From: an alpha proteobacterium BAL199
Lineage (GTDB): Bacteria; Pseudomonadota; Alphaproteobacteria; Thalassobaculales; Thalassobaculaceae
Direction of reading: 5' to 3'
DNA length: 64,000 nt
NCBI GenBank assembly: GCA_000171835.1
Contig: ABHC01000004.1
Location: 124,001 to 188,000 of the forward strand
Shown here: positions 23,409-31,966 of the stretch, one piece after another
Position numbering within the stretch: the stretch's first letter is position 1
How the letters are laid out: each line of letters opens with the position of its first letter
Notes under the pieces: model-generated
The model's input: only the letters and a program-made list of their open reading frames with translations
Database searches by the model: none
What the model was told of the DNA's origin: nothing
Made by a program: the position numbers and the translations under genes

Positions 23409-24278
23409 TCAGCGCGTCGGAACCGGAACCTCGCCGCCGTAGTCGTAGAAGCCACGATCGGTCTTGCGGCCGAGCCAGCCGGCCTCGACATACTTCACCA
23501 GCAGCGGACACGGGCGGTATTTGCTGTCGGCCAGTCCGTCGTACAGCATGTGCATGATGGCCAAGCAGGTATCAAGCCCGATGAAATCGGCCAGTTCCAG
23601 CGGCCCCATCGGGTGGTTGGCACCCAGCTTCATCGCCGTGTCGATCGATTCGACCGACCCCACGCCCTCGTACAGCGTGTAGACCGCCTCGTTGATCATC
23701 GGCAGCAGGATGCGGTTTACGATGAAGGCCGGAAAATCCTCGGCAACCGAGATCGTCTTGCCGAGGCGCTGGGCTAGGCCGCGTACGGCTTCGAAGGTTG
23801 CCTGCTCGGTTTGGATACCCCGGATCAACTCGACTAGTTGCATCACCGGCACCGGGTTCATGAAGTGCATGCCCATGAACCGGCCGGGCCGGTCGGTGGC
23901 GGCACCGAGCCGGGTGATCGAGATCGACGAGGTGTTGGTGGCGATCAGCGCATCGGCGTTCAGATGTGGGACCAGATGCTTGAGGATCTCGCGCTTGACC
24001 TCCTCGTTCTCGGTCGCGGCCTCGATCACGAGGTCGCAGTCGCCGAAGGCGGCGTAGTCGGTTCCGGCGGAGATCCGGGCCAGCGCCGCCTGCATCTCGG
24101 CATCGGTCAGCTTGCCACGGGCGATCTGCCGGTTGAGGTTGTGCTCGATCTGGGCACGTGAGCGGGTCACCACATCGTCTGAGACGTCCACCATTCGGAC
24201 GTCCAGCCCTGCCACCGCGCAGACGTGGGCGATTCCGTTGCCCATTTGTCCGGCACCGATCACGCCGATGCGCTGCAT
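23409..24278 (-). CDS. hbd: 3-hydroxybutyryl-CoA dehydrogenase
   Basis: A 289-residue NAD(P)-dependent dehydrogenase interconverting acetoacetyl-CoA and 3-hydroxybutyryl-CoA. The dinucleotide site is GVIGAGQMGNGIAHVCA at the N-terminus; the family signature appears in GMHFMNPVPVMQLVELIRG with the catalytic His, and FPAFIVNRILLPMINEAVY begins the helical dimer domain, ending with HPMGPLELADFIGLD. The length is standard for the single-domain Hbd/PaaH type. It lies 63 bases after etfA and belongs with the acyl-CoA block up to mcd. Confidence 0.93.
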   Translation of the reverse strand: MQRIGVIGAGQMGNGIAHVCAVAGLDVRMVDVSDDVVTRSRAQIEHNLNRQIARGKLTDAEMQAALARISAGTDYAAFGDCDLVIEAATENEEVKREILKHLVPHLNADALIATNTSSISITRLGAATDRPGRFMGMHFMNPVPVMQLVELIRGIQTEQATFEAVRGLAQRLGKTISVAEDFPAFIVNRILLPMINEAVYTLYEGVGSVESIDTAMKLGANHPMGPLELADFIGLDTCLAIMHMLYDGLADSKYRPCPLLVKYVEAGWLGRKTDRGFYDYGGEVPVPTR

Positions 24279-24341
24279 GTCGCCCTCCTGATCGGGAGCG
24301 GGGCGATGGTTGTCGCCGCCGCGTCCCGAAGGTCTGTGTCG

Positions 24342-25280
24342 TCAGGCTTTGTCGAGCGCCTGGCTCAGTTCCGGCACTGCCTTGAACAGGTCGGCCACCA
24401 GGCCGTAGTCGGCGACCTGGAAGATCGGCGCCTCTTCGTCCTTGTTGATGGCGACGATGACCTTGCTGTCCTTCATCCCGGCCAGGTGCTGGATCGCCCC
24501 CGAGATGCCGACGGCGATGTACAGGTCCGGGGCCACGACCTTGCCGGTCTGGCCGACCTGGTACTCGTTCGGCACGAAGCCGGCGTCGACGGCGGCGCGC
24601 GAGGCACCGACGGCAGCGTTCAGCTTGTCGGCAACTTCGTCGAGCATCTTGAAGTTTTCGCCGTTTTGCATGCCGCGACCGCCCGAGATCACCACCCGGG
24701 CGCTGGTCAGCTCCGGCCGGTCGGACTTCGACAGAGCCTGGCCGACAAAGCTCGACAGGCCCTTGTCGCCTTCACCCGAGGCGTCCTCGACGCTGGCGGA
24801 GCCACCTTCGGCGGCTGCCGGTTCGAAGTTGGTGCCGCGGATGGTGACCACCTTGATGGAGTCCGACGACTTCACGGTCGCCATCGCGTTGCCGGCATAG
24901 ATCGGCCGCACGAAAGTTTCGGCGTCGATCACCTCGATGATCTCGGAGACCTGTGCCACGTCGAGCAGAGCAGCGACCCGCGGCATGATGTTCTTGCCGA
25001 CGGTGGTCGCGGTCGCGACCAGATGACTGTGGCCGGCCGACAGCTTGGCGATCAGCGGCGCCAGGTTCTCGGCCAGGGTGTGCTCGTACTCGGCGGAGTC
25101 GACCTTCACGACTTTGGACACCCCGGCGACCTTGGCGGCAGCCTGGGCAGCCGCGTCGCAGCCCTTGCCGGCGACCAGGAGAACGACCTGATCGCTCATC
25201 TGGGCGGCGGCGGTGACGGCGCTGAGGGTGGATGGCCGCAGCGAGCCGTTCTCATGTTCGGCGAAGACCAGCGCGCTCAT
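24342..25280 (-). CDS. etfA: Electron transfer flavoprotein alpha subunit
   Basis: A 312-residue subunit of the FAD/AMP flavoprotein that passes electrons from acyl-CoA dehydrogenases to ETF-ubiquinone oxidoreductase. The C-terminal FAD-binding domain is clear: [30 protein letters not shown], and [20 protein letters not shown] ending in the DEEAPIF region. It follows etfB with one base between stop and start, indicating tight coupling. Its likely client here is the Mcd-type dehydrogenase at 27752. Confidence 0.96.
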   Translation of the reverse strand: MSALVFAEHENGSLRPSTLSAVTAAAQMSDQVVLLVAGKGCDAAAQAAAKVAGVSKVVKVDSAEYEHTLAENLAPLIAKLSAGHSHLVATATTVGKNIMPRVAALLDVAQVSEIIEVIDAETFVRPIYAGNAMATVKSSDSIKVVTIRGTNFEPAAAEGGSASVEDASGEGDKGLSSFVGQALSKSDRPELTSARVVISGGRGMQNGENFKMLDEVADKLNAAVGASRAAVDAGFVPNEYQVGQTGKVVAPDLYIAVGISGAIQHLAGMKDSKVIVAINKDEEAPIFQVADYGLVADLFKAVPELSQALDKA

Positions 25281-25281
25281 G

Positions 25282-26031
25282 TCAGATCACCTTCGCTTCG
25301 TTCTTCAGCTTCGACACCAACTCAGCGACGTCGGCGACCTTCACGCCACCCTGGCGTTTCGGCGGCTCGACGACCTTCAGCGTGGTGAGGCGGGGAGTCG
25401 GATCGACACCCAGATCGGCCGGTGTGGTCGGGTCGATCGGCTTCTTCTTCGCCTTCATGATGTTCGGCAGCGACGCATAGCGCGGCTCGTTCAGGCGCAG
25501 ATCGGTGGTGACGATCGCCGGAGTCTTGACCGAAATGGTCTCCAGCCCGCCGTCGACTTCACGGGTTACCGTCAGGGCGCCATCGCCGACCTCGATCTTC
25601 GAGGCAAAGGTCGCCTGGCTCCAGCCCAGCAGGGCCGACAGCATCTGGCCGGTCTGGTTGCAGTCGTCGTCGATCGCCTGCTTGCCCAGGATCACGATCC
25701 CCGGCTGCTCCTTGTCGACGATGGCCTTCAGCATCTTGGCGACCGCCAGCGGCTCAAGCTCGCCGTCGTGCACCACATGGATGCCGCGGTCGGCGCCCAT
25801 GGCGAGTGCGGTGCGGATGGTCTCCTGCGCTTGCTGCGGGCCAATGGAGACCGCGATGACCTCCTCGGCCTTGCCGGCTTCGCGCATGCGGATGGCCTCT
25901 TCGACGGCGATCTCGTCGAACGGGTTCATCGACATCTTGACGTTCGCGAGTTCGACACCGCTCTGATCCGCCTTGACGCGAACCTTCACGTTGTAGTCGA
26001 TCACCCGCTTGACGGGGACGAGTACCTTCAT
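25282..26031 (-). CDS. etfB: Electron transfer flavoprotein beta subunit
   Basis: A 249-residue ETF beta subunit. Landmarks: [19 protein letters not shown], the [16 protein letters not shown] loop, [11 protein letters not shown] and the AMP-binding [20 protein letters not shown]. The recognition-loop region for acyl-CoA dehydrogenases is [17 protein letters not shown]. It is first in the etfB-etfA pair; the 139-base gap upstream toward the adenosyltransferase gene may contain its promoter. Confidence 0.96.
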   Translation of the reverse strand: MKVLVPVKRVIDYNVKVRVKADQSGVELANVKMSMNPFDEIAVEEAIRMREAGKAEEVIAVSIGPQQAQETIRTALAMGADRGIHVVHDGELEPLAVAKMLKAIVDKEQPGIVILGKQAIDDDCNQTGQMLSALLGWSQATFASKIEVGDGALTVTREVDGGLETISVKTPAIVTTDLRLNEPRYASLPNIMKAKKKPIDPTTPADLGVDPTPRLTTLKVVEPPKRQGGVKVADVAELVSKLKNEAKVI

Positions 26032-26170
26032 AGTTCCCTCGATCGGATAAGGGGATATCGGCCGATCTCCGCCGGGCGACCCCGCTCTTTAGAAAGCGCC
26101 CCTTGGCATGTCAAGGAAACGCCGTTGAACCGTTGTGCAGTGCGATGACCAGATGTGCCGGTGGCGCGGA

Positions 26171-26746
26171 TCATCGGCTGCCTCCCGGTACCCATAGCAC
26201 GTCTTGCTGGCCTCGGTCGTTGATCCAGCGGGCCAGGACGAACAAATGGTCAGACAGGCGGTTCGCGTACTGCACCGCCAGGGGATTGACCGGCTCGTGC
26301 TCGGCCAGCGCGGTGATCTCGCGCTCGGCCCGGCGGGTCACGGTGCGGGCGAGATGCAGTTGGGCCGCCGCCGGCTTGCCGCCGGGCAGGATGAACGAGT
26401 TGAGCGGGGCCAGTTCGGCGTTCATGGCGTCGATCTCGGCTTCCAGGCGAGTGACCTGCTCGGCGACGATGCGCAGCGGCGGGTACTTCGGGTCGGCCTG
26501 CTCGGGCGTGCACAGATCGGCACCCAGGTCGAACAGGTCGTTCTGGATCCGGGCCAGCATGGCGTCGCATTCTGGACCGCCGTCGGCGGTTGCGGTCAGC
26601 CGGGCGAGGCCGATCACCGCGTTCGCCTCGTCGACCGTGCCGTAGGCGGTGGGGCGCGCCGAATGCTTGGTAACCCGCGTGCCATCGCCGAGTGAGGTCT
26701 GTCCTTGGTCGCCGCCGCGCGTGTAGATCCGGGTCAGGCGCACCAT
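26171..26746 (-). CDS. PduO-type cob(I)alamin adenosyltransferase
   Basis: A 191-residue enzyme that makes adenosylcobalamin from cob(I)alamin and ATP. The ATP-binding N-terminus TRGGDQGQTSLGDGTRVTKH, then GTVDEANAVIGLAR, FILPGGKPAAAQLHLARTV and the C-terminal signature RAEREI ... YANRLSDHLFVLAR are all present. Neighbourhood with etfAB, hbd and mcd suggests it charges acyl-CoA mutases (ethylmalonyl- or methylmalonyl-CoA mutase) elsewhere in the genome; the class II reductase NrdJ would also use its product. Confidence 0.94.
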   Translation of the reverse strand: MVRLTRIYTRGGDQGQTSLGDGTRVTKHSARPTAYGTVDEANAVIGLARLTATADGGPECDAMLARIQNDLFDLGADLCTPEQADPKYPPLRIVAEQVTRLEAEIDAMNAELAPLNSFILPGGKPAAAQLHLARTVTRRAEREITALAEHEPVNPLAVQYANRLSDHLFVLARWINDRGQQDVLWVPGGSR

Positions 26747-26753
26747 CGACGGT

Positions 26754-26951
26754 TCAGCCCTTCGTCAGGCCGAGCAGCACCGCGAAGACCGCGATCGCGA
26801 TGGCCTGGAACAGGACGCGGTAACGCATCATCTTGTTCGACCACTTCGCGTTGAACTCGCCGCCACGGGCCATCGCGATCAGACCCCAGAACAGCGCGCC
26901 GACGGTCGCCGCCATCGCCAGAACCAGAAAGACTGTGAAAAGCGTGTTCAT
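26754..26951 (-). CDS. Twin transmembrane (HIG1-like) protein
   Basis: A 65-residue inner-membrane protein with two helices (FTVFLVLAMAATVGALFWGLIA and RVLFQAIAIAVFAVLLGL) joined by a basic loop FNAKWSNKMMRYR. This is the bacterial twin-TM/HIG1-domain pattern; related mitochondrial proteins associate with respiratory complexes. It is seven bases upstream of the adenosyltransferase and is repeatedly found in that place in alphaproteobacteria. Function is inferred only. Confidence 0.75.
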   Translation of the reverse strand: MNTLFTVFLVLAMAATVGALFWGLIAMARGGEFNAKWSNKMMRYRVLFQAIAIAVFAVLLGLTKG

Positions 26952-27038
26952 GGCTGAAACATATAGACCCGGCGCGGGCGACTGCGATACCGAAACCGAC
27001 TTTGTGCCGTGGCTGATCGTCGCGGACGGGACATCGGG

Positions 27039-27731
27039 CTACGCCGTCCGTGCCGCCACCAGCAGGAGGGACAACGGTACGTCGGTTTCCCCCACCGGTT
27101 CTCGCAGGGTCTCGATGGCCAGGCCGGCATCACGGATCAGGGCCAGCCAAGACTCCAGGGTCCGAAAGTACCAGGGCATTGGCGTCCATGCCTCGTCGGA
27201 ACCCGCGAACGCCGAGAAGTCTTCGGTCCGCCAGCCGTCGCGGTAACTGCCGCCGGCCGATGTCCAGGGATGCAAAGTCTGGATGATGACCACGCCGCCT
27301 GGCGCCAGCCGCGAAGCGGCGGATGACAGCAGGTCGACGGCTCGGCCTTCCAGAAGGGCGTAGTTGAACACTGCCACGTCGACGCCGGGGTCGACTGCAT
27401 CCGGGTTTGCAATGAACTCGGCATAGGTAAGATCGCGGTAGTCGCCGCCGGGATCGCTTGAACGTGCAGCGGCAATCAACGTCGGGCAGCCGTCAAAGCC
27501 GATGGTGGCGCATCCGGGCTCCTGGGCCAGGCGCCGGACCAACCAGCCTTCGCCGCATCCGATGTCGAGCACGCGGCGTGGTCGTCGACCGACAATTGCC
27601 GAAACGATCGCGGCGTCGGTCGCTGCCTTGCGGCTGGCGATTCCCCCGCTGCGCACCGTCCTGGTCCAGGCGGCGGCGTTCGCCTCCCATGATCGGATGA
27701 GTTGTTCGGCAGGATCGGTTCGATCAGGCAT
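27039..27731 (-). CDS. Class I SAM-dependent methyltransferase
   Basis: A 230-residue protein from ATG 27731 (MPDRTDPAEQL); longer in-frame sequence overlaps mcd. After IRSWEANAAAWTRTVRSG, the SAM site is RRVLDIGCGEGWLVRRLA, with FDGCPTLIAAARSSDP, VDVAVFNYALLEG and APGGVVIIQTLHPW. The WEANAAAW opening resembles the UbiE/COQ5-like methyltransferase group. It lies 20 bases after the mcd stop on the same strand and may be co-transcribed. The substrate is unknown. Confidence 0.75.
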   Translation of the reverse strand: MPDRTDPAEQLIRSWEANAAAWTRTVRSGGIASRKAATDAAIVSAIVGRRPRRVLDIGCGEGWLVRRLAQEPGCATIGFDGCPTLIAAARSSDPGGDYRDLTYAEFIANPDAVDPGVDVAVFNYALLEGRAVDLLSSAASRLAPGGVVIIQTLHPWTSAGGSYRDGWRTEDFSAFAGSDEAWTPMPWYFRTLESWLALIRDAGLAIETLREPVGETDVPLSLLLVAARTA

Positions 27732-27751
27732 CGGCCTCGGGGTCGAGCGGG

Positions 27752-29452
27752 TCAGTTGCGCCCAGCGGTCAGCAGGCCCCGCGCGATCACACCCGCTTGG
27801 ATCTCGCCGGCTCCCTCGAAGATGTTGAGGATGCGGGCGTCGCACAAGACCCGGCTGATCGGATATTCCAGCGCGAAGCCGTTGCCGCCGTGAATCTGCA
27901 GGGCGTCGTCGGCCGCGGCCCAGGCGACCCTCGCCGCCAGCAGCTTGGCCATTCCGGCCTCTATATCGCAGCGCCGGTCGCTGTCCTTCTCACGGGCCGC
28001 GTAGAGGGTCAGTGCACGGGCTGCGGTAAGCTCGGCCGCCATGCGCGCCAGCTTGTTCGCAACCCTCGGAAAATGGCGGATTTCCTGACCGAACTGCACT
28101 CTTTCGGATGCGTAACGAAGTCCGAGTTCCAGGGCATTGCGCCCGACCCCGAGGGCGCGGGCGGCAGTCTGGATCCGGGCGCTTTCGAAGGTGGCCATCA
28201 GTTGCTTGAAGCCCTGCCCCTCGACTCCGCCGAGCAGGGACGCAGCCGGAACGGAGAAGCCGTCGAAGGCAATTTCGTATTCCTTCATGCCGCGGTAGCC
28301 CAGCACCGGGATTTCGCCGCCGCTCATGCCCGTGGCCGGAAACGGGTCGGTGTCGGTGCCGCGCGGCTTCTCCGCCAGCAACATCGACAGGCCGCGGTAG
28401 CCGGCCTCGTTCGGATCGGTGCGCACCAGCAATGTCATCAGGTCGGTGCGGGCGGCGTGAGTGATCCAGGTCTTGTTGCCGTGCACCCTATAGGTGTCGC
28501 CGTCGCGCGCCGCCCGGGTGCGCAGCCGGGCCAGATCGGAGCCGGTGCTCGGCTCGGTGAACACCGCGGTCGGCAAGGTTTCGCCCGAGGCTATCCGAGG
28601 CAGCCAGTGTGCCTTCTGGGCGTCGGTGCCGCCGAGACGGATCAACTCGGCGGCGATCTCCGACCGGGTGCCCAACGATCCGACGCCGATGTAGGCGCGG
28701 CTCAAGGTCTCGGAGACCACGACCAAGGCCTCCTTGCCCATGCCGAGGCCACCGTGTTCTTCCGGAACGGTCAGTCCGAAGGTGCCGAGTTCGGCCATGG
28801 CCTCGACCACCTCGATCGGGATCAGCTTGTCGTCCAGATGCCAGCGATGGGCATGCGGCTCGACCTTGTCGGCACCGAACCGGGTGAATTGGTCGCGCAC
28901 CATGGCCATGGTCTCGTCGAGGCCGTGATCGCCGAGGCCGTCCGGATCGCCGCTCTCCAGGCCGTCGTGCAGAAGCTGCGCGAGCGTCATCCGGGCCGCC
29001 TGGCCGTTGCCTTCGCGCATCAGACGCCGGCATGGCTCGCCGGACAGCGGCGCCAGGTCGTCCGGCTCCAGGCCGAGATCGTGCGGGCGGATGGTCTCGG
29101 TCTGGGTCATGGCGATGCCCCCAGCGATCTGGCCGAGGTACTCGCCGTAGGCGACGCCGAGGAGCGCGGACTCGCGATCCCCAAAACGGCCGGAATCCGC
29201 CAGTCGGTCGGCCCAGGCCAGGGTTTGGCGCAGCGCTTCGACTGTCGTTGCCAGCCACGCGAAACCGTGAGCCAGGGTCTGTTCGGCGTCCAGCGCGGCA
29301 CCATTGACCCGCCCTCCGGGTGCCAGGCGTGCAGTGACCTGGCGTCGCGCGGCTTCCAGCACGGAATTGGCGGCAGGAAGGGCGGCACGAGCCAGCGCAC
29401 GGGTGTCGAGATCCCGTCGTGCGGCAGCCGAGTCCGGGGCAGTATCGTTCAT
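27752..29452 (-). CDS. mcd: Acyl-CoA dehydrogenase, probable (2S)-methylsuccinyl-CoA dehydrogenase
   Basis: A 566-residue flavoprotein. The C-terminal 400 residues are a full acyl-CoA dehydrogenase: AVFTEPSTGSDLARLRT and NKTWITHAARTDLMTLL at the FAD site, VQFGQEIRHFPRVANKLARM, and LQIHGGNGFALEYPISRVL with NIFEGAGEIQ carrying the catalytic Glu. The extra N-terminal domain of about 150 residues, without motif, and the total length match methylsuccinyl-CoA dehydrogenase of the ethylmalonyl-CoA pathway, which makes mesaconyl-CoA. Linkage to etfAB, hbd and a cobalamin adenosyltransferase supports this. A different branched-chain acyl-CoA dehydrogenase cannot be fully excluded. Confidence 0.78.
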   Translation of the reverse strand: MNDTAPDSAAARRDLDTRALARAALPAANSVLEAARRQVTARLAPGGRVNGAALDAEQTLAHGFAWLATTVEALRQTLAWADRLADSGRFGDRESALLGVAYGEYLGQIAGGIAMTQTETIRPHDLGLEPDDLAPLSGEPCRRLMREGNGQAARMTLAQLLHDGLESGDPDGLGDHGLDETMAMVRDQFTRFGADKVEPHAHRWHLDDKLIPIEVVEAMAELGTFGLTVPEEHGGLGMGKEALVVVSETLSRAYIGVGSLGTRSEIAAELIRLGGTDAQKAHWLPRIASGETLPTAVFTEPSTGSDLARLRTRAARDGDTYRVHGNKTWITHAARTDLMTLLVRTDPNEAGYRGLSMLLAEKPRGTDTDPFPATGMSGGEIPVLGYRGMKEYEIAFDGFSVPAASLLGGVEGQGFKQLMATFESARIQTAARALGVGRNALELGLRYASERVQFGQEIRHFPRVANKLARMAAELTAARALTLYAAREKDSDRRCDIEAGMAKLLAARVAWAAADDALQIHGGNGFALEYPISRVLCDARILNIFEGAGEIQAGVIARGLLTAGRN

Positions 29453-29845
29453 GGAAAGCTCCGAAGGTGTCGTGCCGGCACGATGGCGCGGAAGTGCCCA
29501 TGGGTCCAGGCGATGGGGCGGTGAAATCAGTTCGGATCCGACGCGTTTCTCATGTCAGACCAAAGCTGTGTGGCATAAGTTATTGATATTATGAAATAGA
29601 CAAAATTTCACCTTATCTGAATTGAAGGCCCTGCTTGATGTTCTACCGGGCTTGATCGGCTTGCCATCTCCTCTGTTAACTATGTTTGTCAGCCAATTGT
29701 TAAGAACTTGGTGACGGAACGGAACGGACTCGGGCAGTCGTAACTCCGAACGCGGTTGCACGGGAGTGCTGCCGGGAGTACCGTCGGGGCGATTTGTCCA
29801 TATATGGCCAATTTCTGCGACTTTCAGTCTAGTAGTGGTAGGATC
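29453..29845. promoter_or_regulatory. Divergent AT-rich regulatory region between mcd and J-domain gene
   Basis: This 393-base gap carries no credible gene. TCGTGCCGGCACGA at 29470-29483 is a perfect 14-base palindrome 17 bases before the mcd start. CCATATATGG at 29798-29807 is a second perfect palindrome, flanked symmetrically by TTG and CAA, 38 bases before the J-domain start. The middle (29575-29700) is AT-rich with several possible -10 boxes such as TAATAT on the minus strand. I read it as two promoters with operator-like sites; the regulators are unknown. Confidence 0.45.
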
Positions 29846-30511
29846 ATGCCTGACGCCTCCAACCCCGCCAGCACGCGGGGAACCTCCTACATCGTGGCCT
29901 GCGCGAGCGGATTTCGCGACCGGGTTACCCGATTTGCAACTCGCCGAGGCGCCAGTCCCGCCGATCTGGCGCGCGCGGTGCTGCTGCTGGTGGATTCCGA
30001 GCAATTGAGCAGAGTTCAGGACCCGGGCGAGCCTGCGCCCGGCGACCGCGAGGCGATCGAACTGCGGTCCGGGGCATCCAAGGGGCGAACTCTCAAGCGT
30101 AAGCCACGGATACAAATGCGACTTCCGGCGGGATACCGGGACACCGATTTACGCCGGGCTCTGGCGCTTGCGCTGCAGATGGCGGAGGGCGAAGCTGAGC
30201 TTTCCGTGGTCACCGAGGCCGACCGCAAGGCCGAGGCGGCGGTCGATCGGGCACGCGACGGGCTGGCGACGGAGAACGACACCTTGCGCCAACTGGTGGC
30301 GGATCTCGCCACTCCGGTGCTGGCACGCGGCATTACCAGTCGGGCCGACGCCCTGTTCGTCCTGGGATTTCCACCGTCGACCGTACCGGACGCCACCACG
30401 GTCAAGCGACGCTGGCGCCGGCTGGCGGTGATCTATCACCCGGACTCCGCGTTCGGCGACCATGACCGGATGAGCCAGTTGAACCTCGCTTTGGCGCGGC
30501 TGATGGGTTGA
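29846..30511 (+). CDS. Protein with C-terminal J domain
   Basis: A 221-residue protein from ATG 29846 (MPDASNPAS); the frame extends upstream into the AT-rich promoter region. The last 55 residues form a DnaJ-like domain: LFVLGFPPSTVPDATTVKRR then WRRLAVIYHPDSAFGDHDRM with the HPD motif and SQLNLALARLMG. The N-terminal 150 residues contain a helical part (AADLARAVLLLVD-like, LRRALALALQMAEGEAEL) without known motif. J domains stimulate the ATPase of DnaK, so it may be a specialised co-chaperone that delivers a particular client. The client is unknown. Confidence 0.72.
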   Translation: MPDASNPASTRGTSYIVACASGFRDRVTRFATRRGASPADLARAVLLLVDSEQLSRVQDPGEPAPGDREAIELRSGASKGRTLKRKPRIQMRLPAGYRDTDLRRALALALQMAEGEAELSVVTEADRKAEAAVDRARDGLATENDTLRQLVADLATPVLARGITSRADALFVLGFPPSTVPDATTVKRRWRRLAVIYHPDSAFGDHDRMSQLNLALARLMG

Positions 30512-30678
30512 CGCAGGTCGCGGTTGACCAGTGGCCGTGCTTTGAGTAATTTTCTTTCCATGAAAGCGGATCTCCAATTGCGGTCGGTCGGCCGCATCGG
30601 TCGGCGAATTAGCCGCCCGGTCCTCGTCGAGGGCCGGGACTGTGCTGTTCGTCCGTCCGACATCGTTGGAGATACCCC

Positions 30679-30990
30679 ATGCGCGCCGAGCGCCTGACAC
30701 CGTCTACCGCTTCCGTCTGTTCCGTTGAAACCCCGTCCCCGGTGGCCTGCTTCTCGATCCAGGCCGACGCTGATCCGTCGGTCATGCCGCGGGTGCTGGA
30801 ACTGTTCGCCAAACGCGGCATGATCCCGCTGCGCTGGCACGCCGATCTCGGTGGCCGACGGCGGGACGAGTTGACCATCGACCTGCAGGTCGATGGCCTC
30901 GACCGATCCAAAGCCGAGCAGATCGCCAATGCCATCCGGCAGATGGTGGCGGTGGTCAACGTACTGACCAGCGAGAAGAGCTACGCCTAG
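30679..30990 (+). CDS. Small ACT-domain protein
   Basis: A 103-residue protein. After about 20 variable residues, it has one ACT-like domain: VACFSIQADADPSVMPRVLE, LFAKRGMIPLRWHADLGG, LTIDLQVDGLD and IANAIRQMVAVVNVL. The pattern is that of the N-terminal ACT half of acetolactate synthase small subunits (IlvN/IlvH) but without the rest, so it may be a free-standing amino-acid sensor. GGAG lies nine bases before the ATG. A hairpin (30616-30638) with CCCGG/CCGGG and CCTCG/CGAGG arms lies in its leader. Confidence 0.68.
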   Translation: MRAERLTPSTASVCSVETPSPVACFSIQADADPSVMPRVLELFAKRGMIPLRWHADLGGRRRDELTIDLQVDGLDRSKAEQIANAIRQMVAVVNVLTSEKSYA

Positions 30991-31085
30991 CGGCGGATAG
31001 GTCCCGGCGCGCTGTTGCGGCCGGGATGGGATGGCGTTGATTGTCAGGGATTGCCGTAACTTGCCGCCTCGGGCATAGAGCAGGC

Positions 31086-31940
31086 ATGTCCTTTCTCGAC
31101 CATGTCCGTCATTGCAACGCCTACTCGCTCGCCGACTTCGTGCCATTCCGCGTGGGCTCGGCCAGGGTCGGTTGGATCCGCCGTCCGCTGACGCTGGAAT
31201 TGATGCGCTTCGGGTCGCTGTTCCATGTGTTCGAGGATCTGGTTCACCTGAACCCGGATCTGCGCACCGCCGAGGAGCGTACCGAGGCAGTCGACCAGGC
31301 GTTGTCGGCGCTCAGGGGAGACGGCTTGGTCGGCCGTCTGCGCGGCGAGCGCTATGCGGTGATGGAGCGGCCGGGCACCGAAGTGCTGATCGAGATGGAC
31401 CGGGGGGCGGTGACCCAGTTCGGGATCGTCAATCTAGGCTTCCACCTGACCGGCGTGGTCGGTCACGGACCGGACACCCGGATGTGGATCGCCCGGCGAG
31501 CGCTGGACAAGACGACCTATCCCGGCCACCTGGACAACATGGTGGCCGGCGGCCATCCGGCCGGCCTGACGCCCCGGCAGAACCTGCTGAAGGAATGCGC
31601 CGAGGAAGCCGGTATCCCGGAGGCGCTTGCCGAATCCGCCGTCCCGGTGTCGATGATCAGCTACACCATGGAAGTTCCGGAAGGACTGCGCCGGCACGCG
31701 TTCTGGTCCTACGACCTGCAGGTACCGGTGGAGTTCACGCCCGAGCCGGTGGACGGCGAGGTCGACAGCTTCACCCTGATGGACATCGACGACGTCGCCT
31801 GCATCGTCGAGACCTCGGATGCCTTCAAGTACAACTGCAACCTCGTCGTCATTGACTGGTTGATGCGTACCGGCCGGATCGACCCGGCGCACCCCGACTT
31901 CCACGAGTTGTCCGTCGGACTGCACCAGCCGTGGCCGTAA
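31086..31940 (+). CDS. NUDIX hydrolase with DUF4743 domain
   Basis: A 284-residue protein from ATG 31086 (MSFLDHVRHCN). The N-terminal DUF4743 part includes FVPFRVGSARVGWIRRPLTLEL. The NUDIX domain follows at about residue 135, with DNMVAGGHPAGLTPRQNLLK and ECAEEAGI forming the G-x5-E-x7-REU-x-EE-x-GU box; the Arg of the REU core is replaced by Lys-Glu (LLKECAEEAG). DUF4743-NUDIX proteins are related to thiamine-diphosphate-linked eukaryotic proteins. The substrate is likely a nucleotide or damaged cofactor diphosphate (inference). Confidence 0.82.
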   Translation: MSFLDHVRHCNAYSLADFVPFRVGSARVGWIRRPLTLELMRFGSLFHVFEDLVHLNPDLRTAEERTEAVDQALSALRGDGLVGRLRGERYAVMERPGTEVLIEMDRGAVTQFGIVNLGFHLTGVVGHGPDTRMWIARRALDKTTYPGHLDNMVAGGHPAGLTPRQNLLKECAEEAGIPEALAESAVPVSMISYTMEVPEGLRRHAFWSYDLQVPVEFTPEPVDGEVDSFTLMDIDDVACIVETSDAFKYNCNLVVIDWLMRTGRIDPAHPDFHELSVGLHQPWP

Positions 31941-31966
31941 CGGCCGGGGCGGCGCATCCAGCCTGA

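Noticed and set aside
27797-29524. A 575-codon open frame on the plus strand
   Set aside because: Antisense to the clear acyl-CoA dehydrogenase gene.
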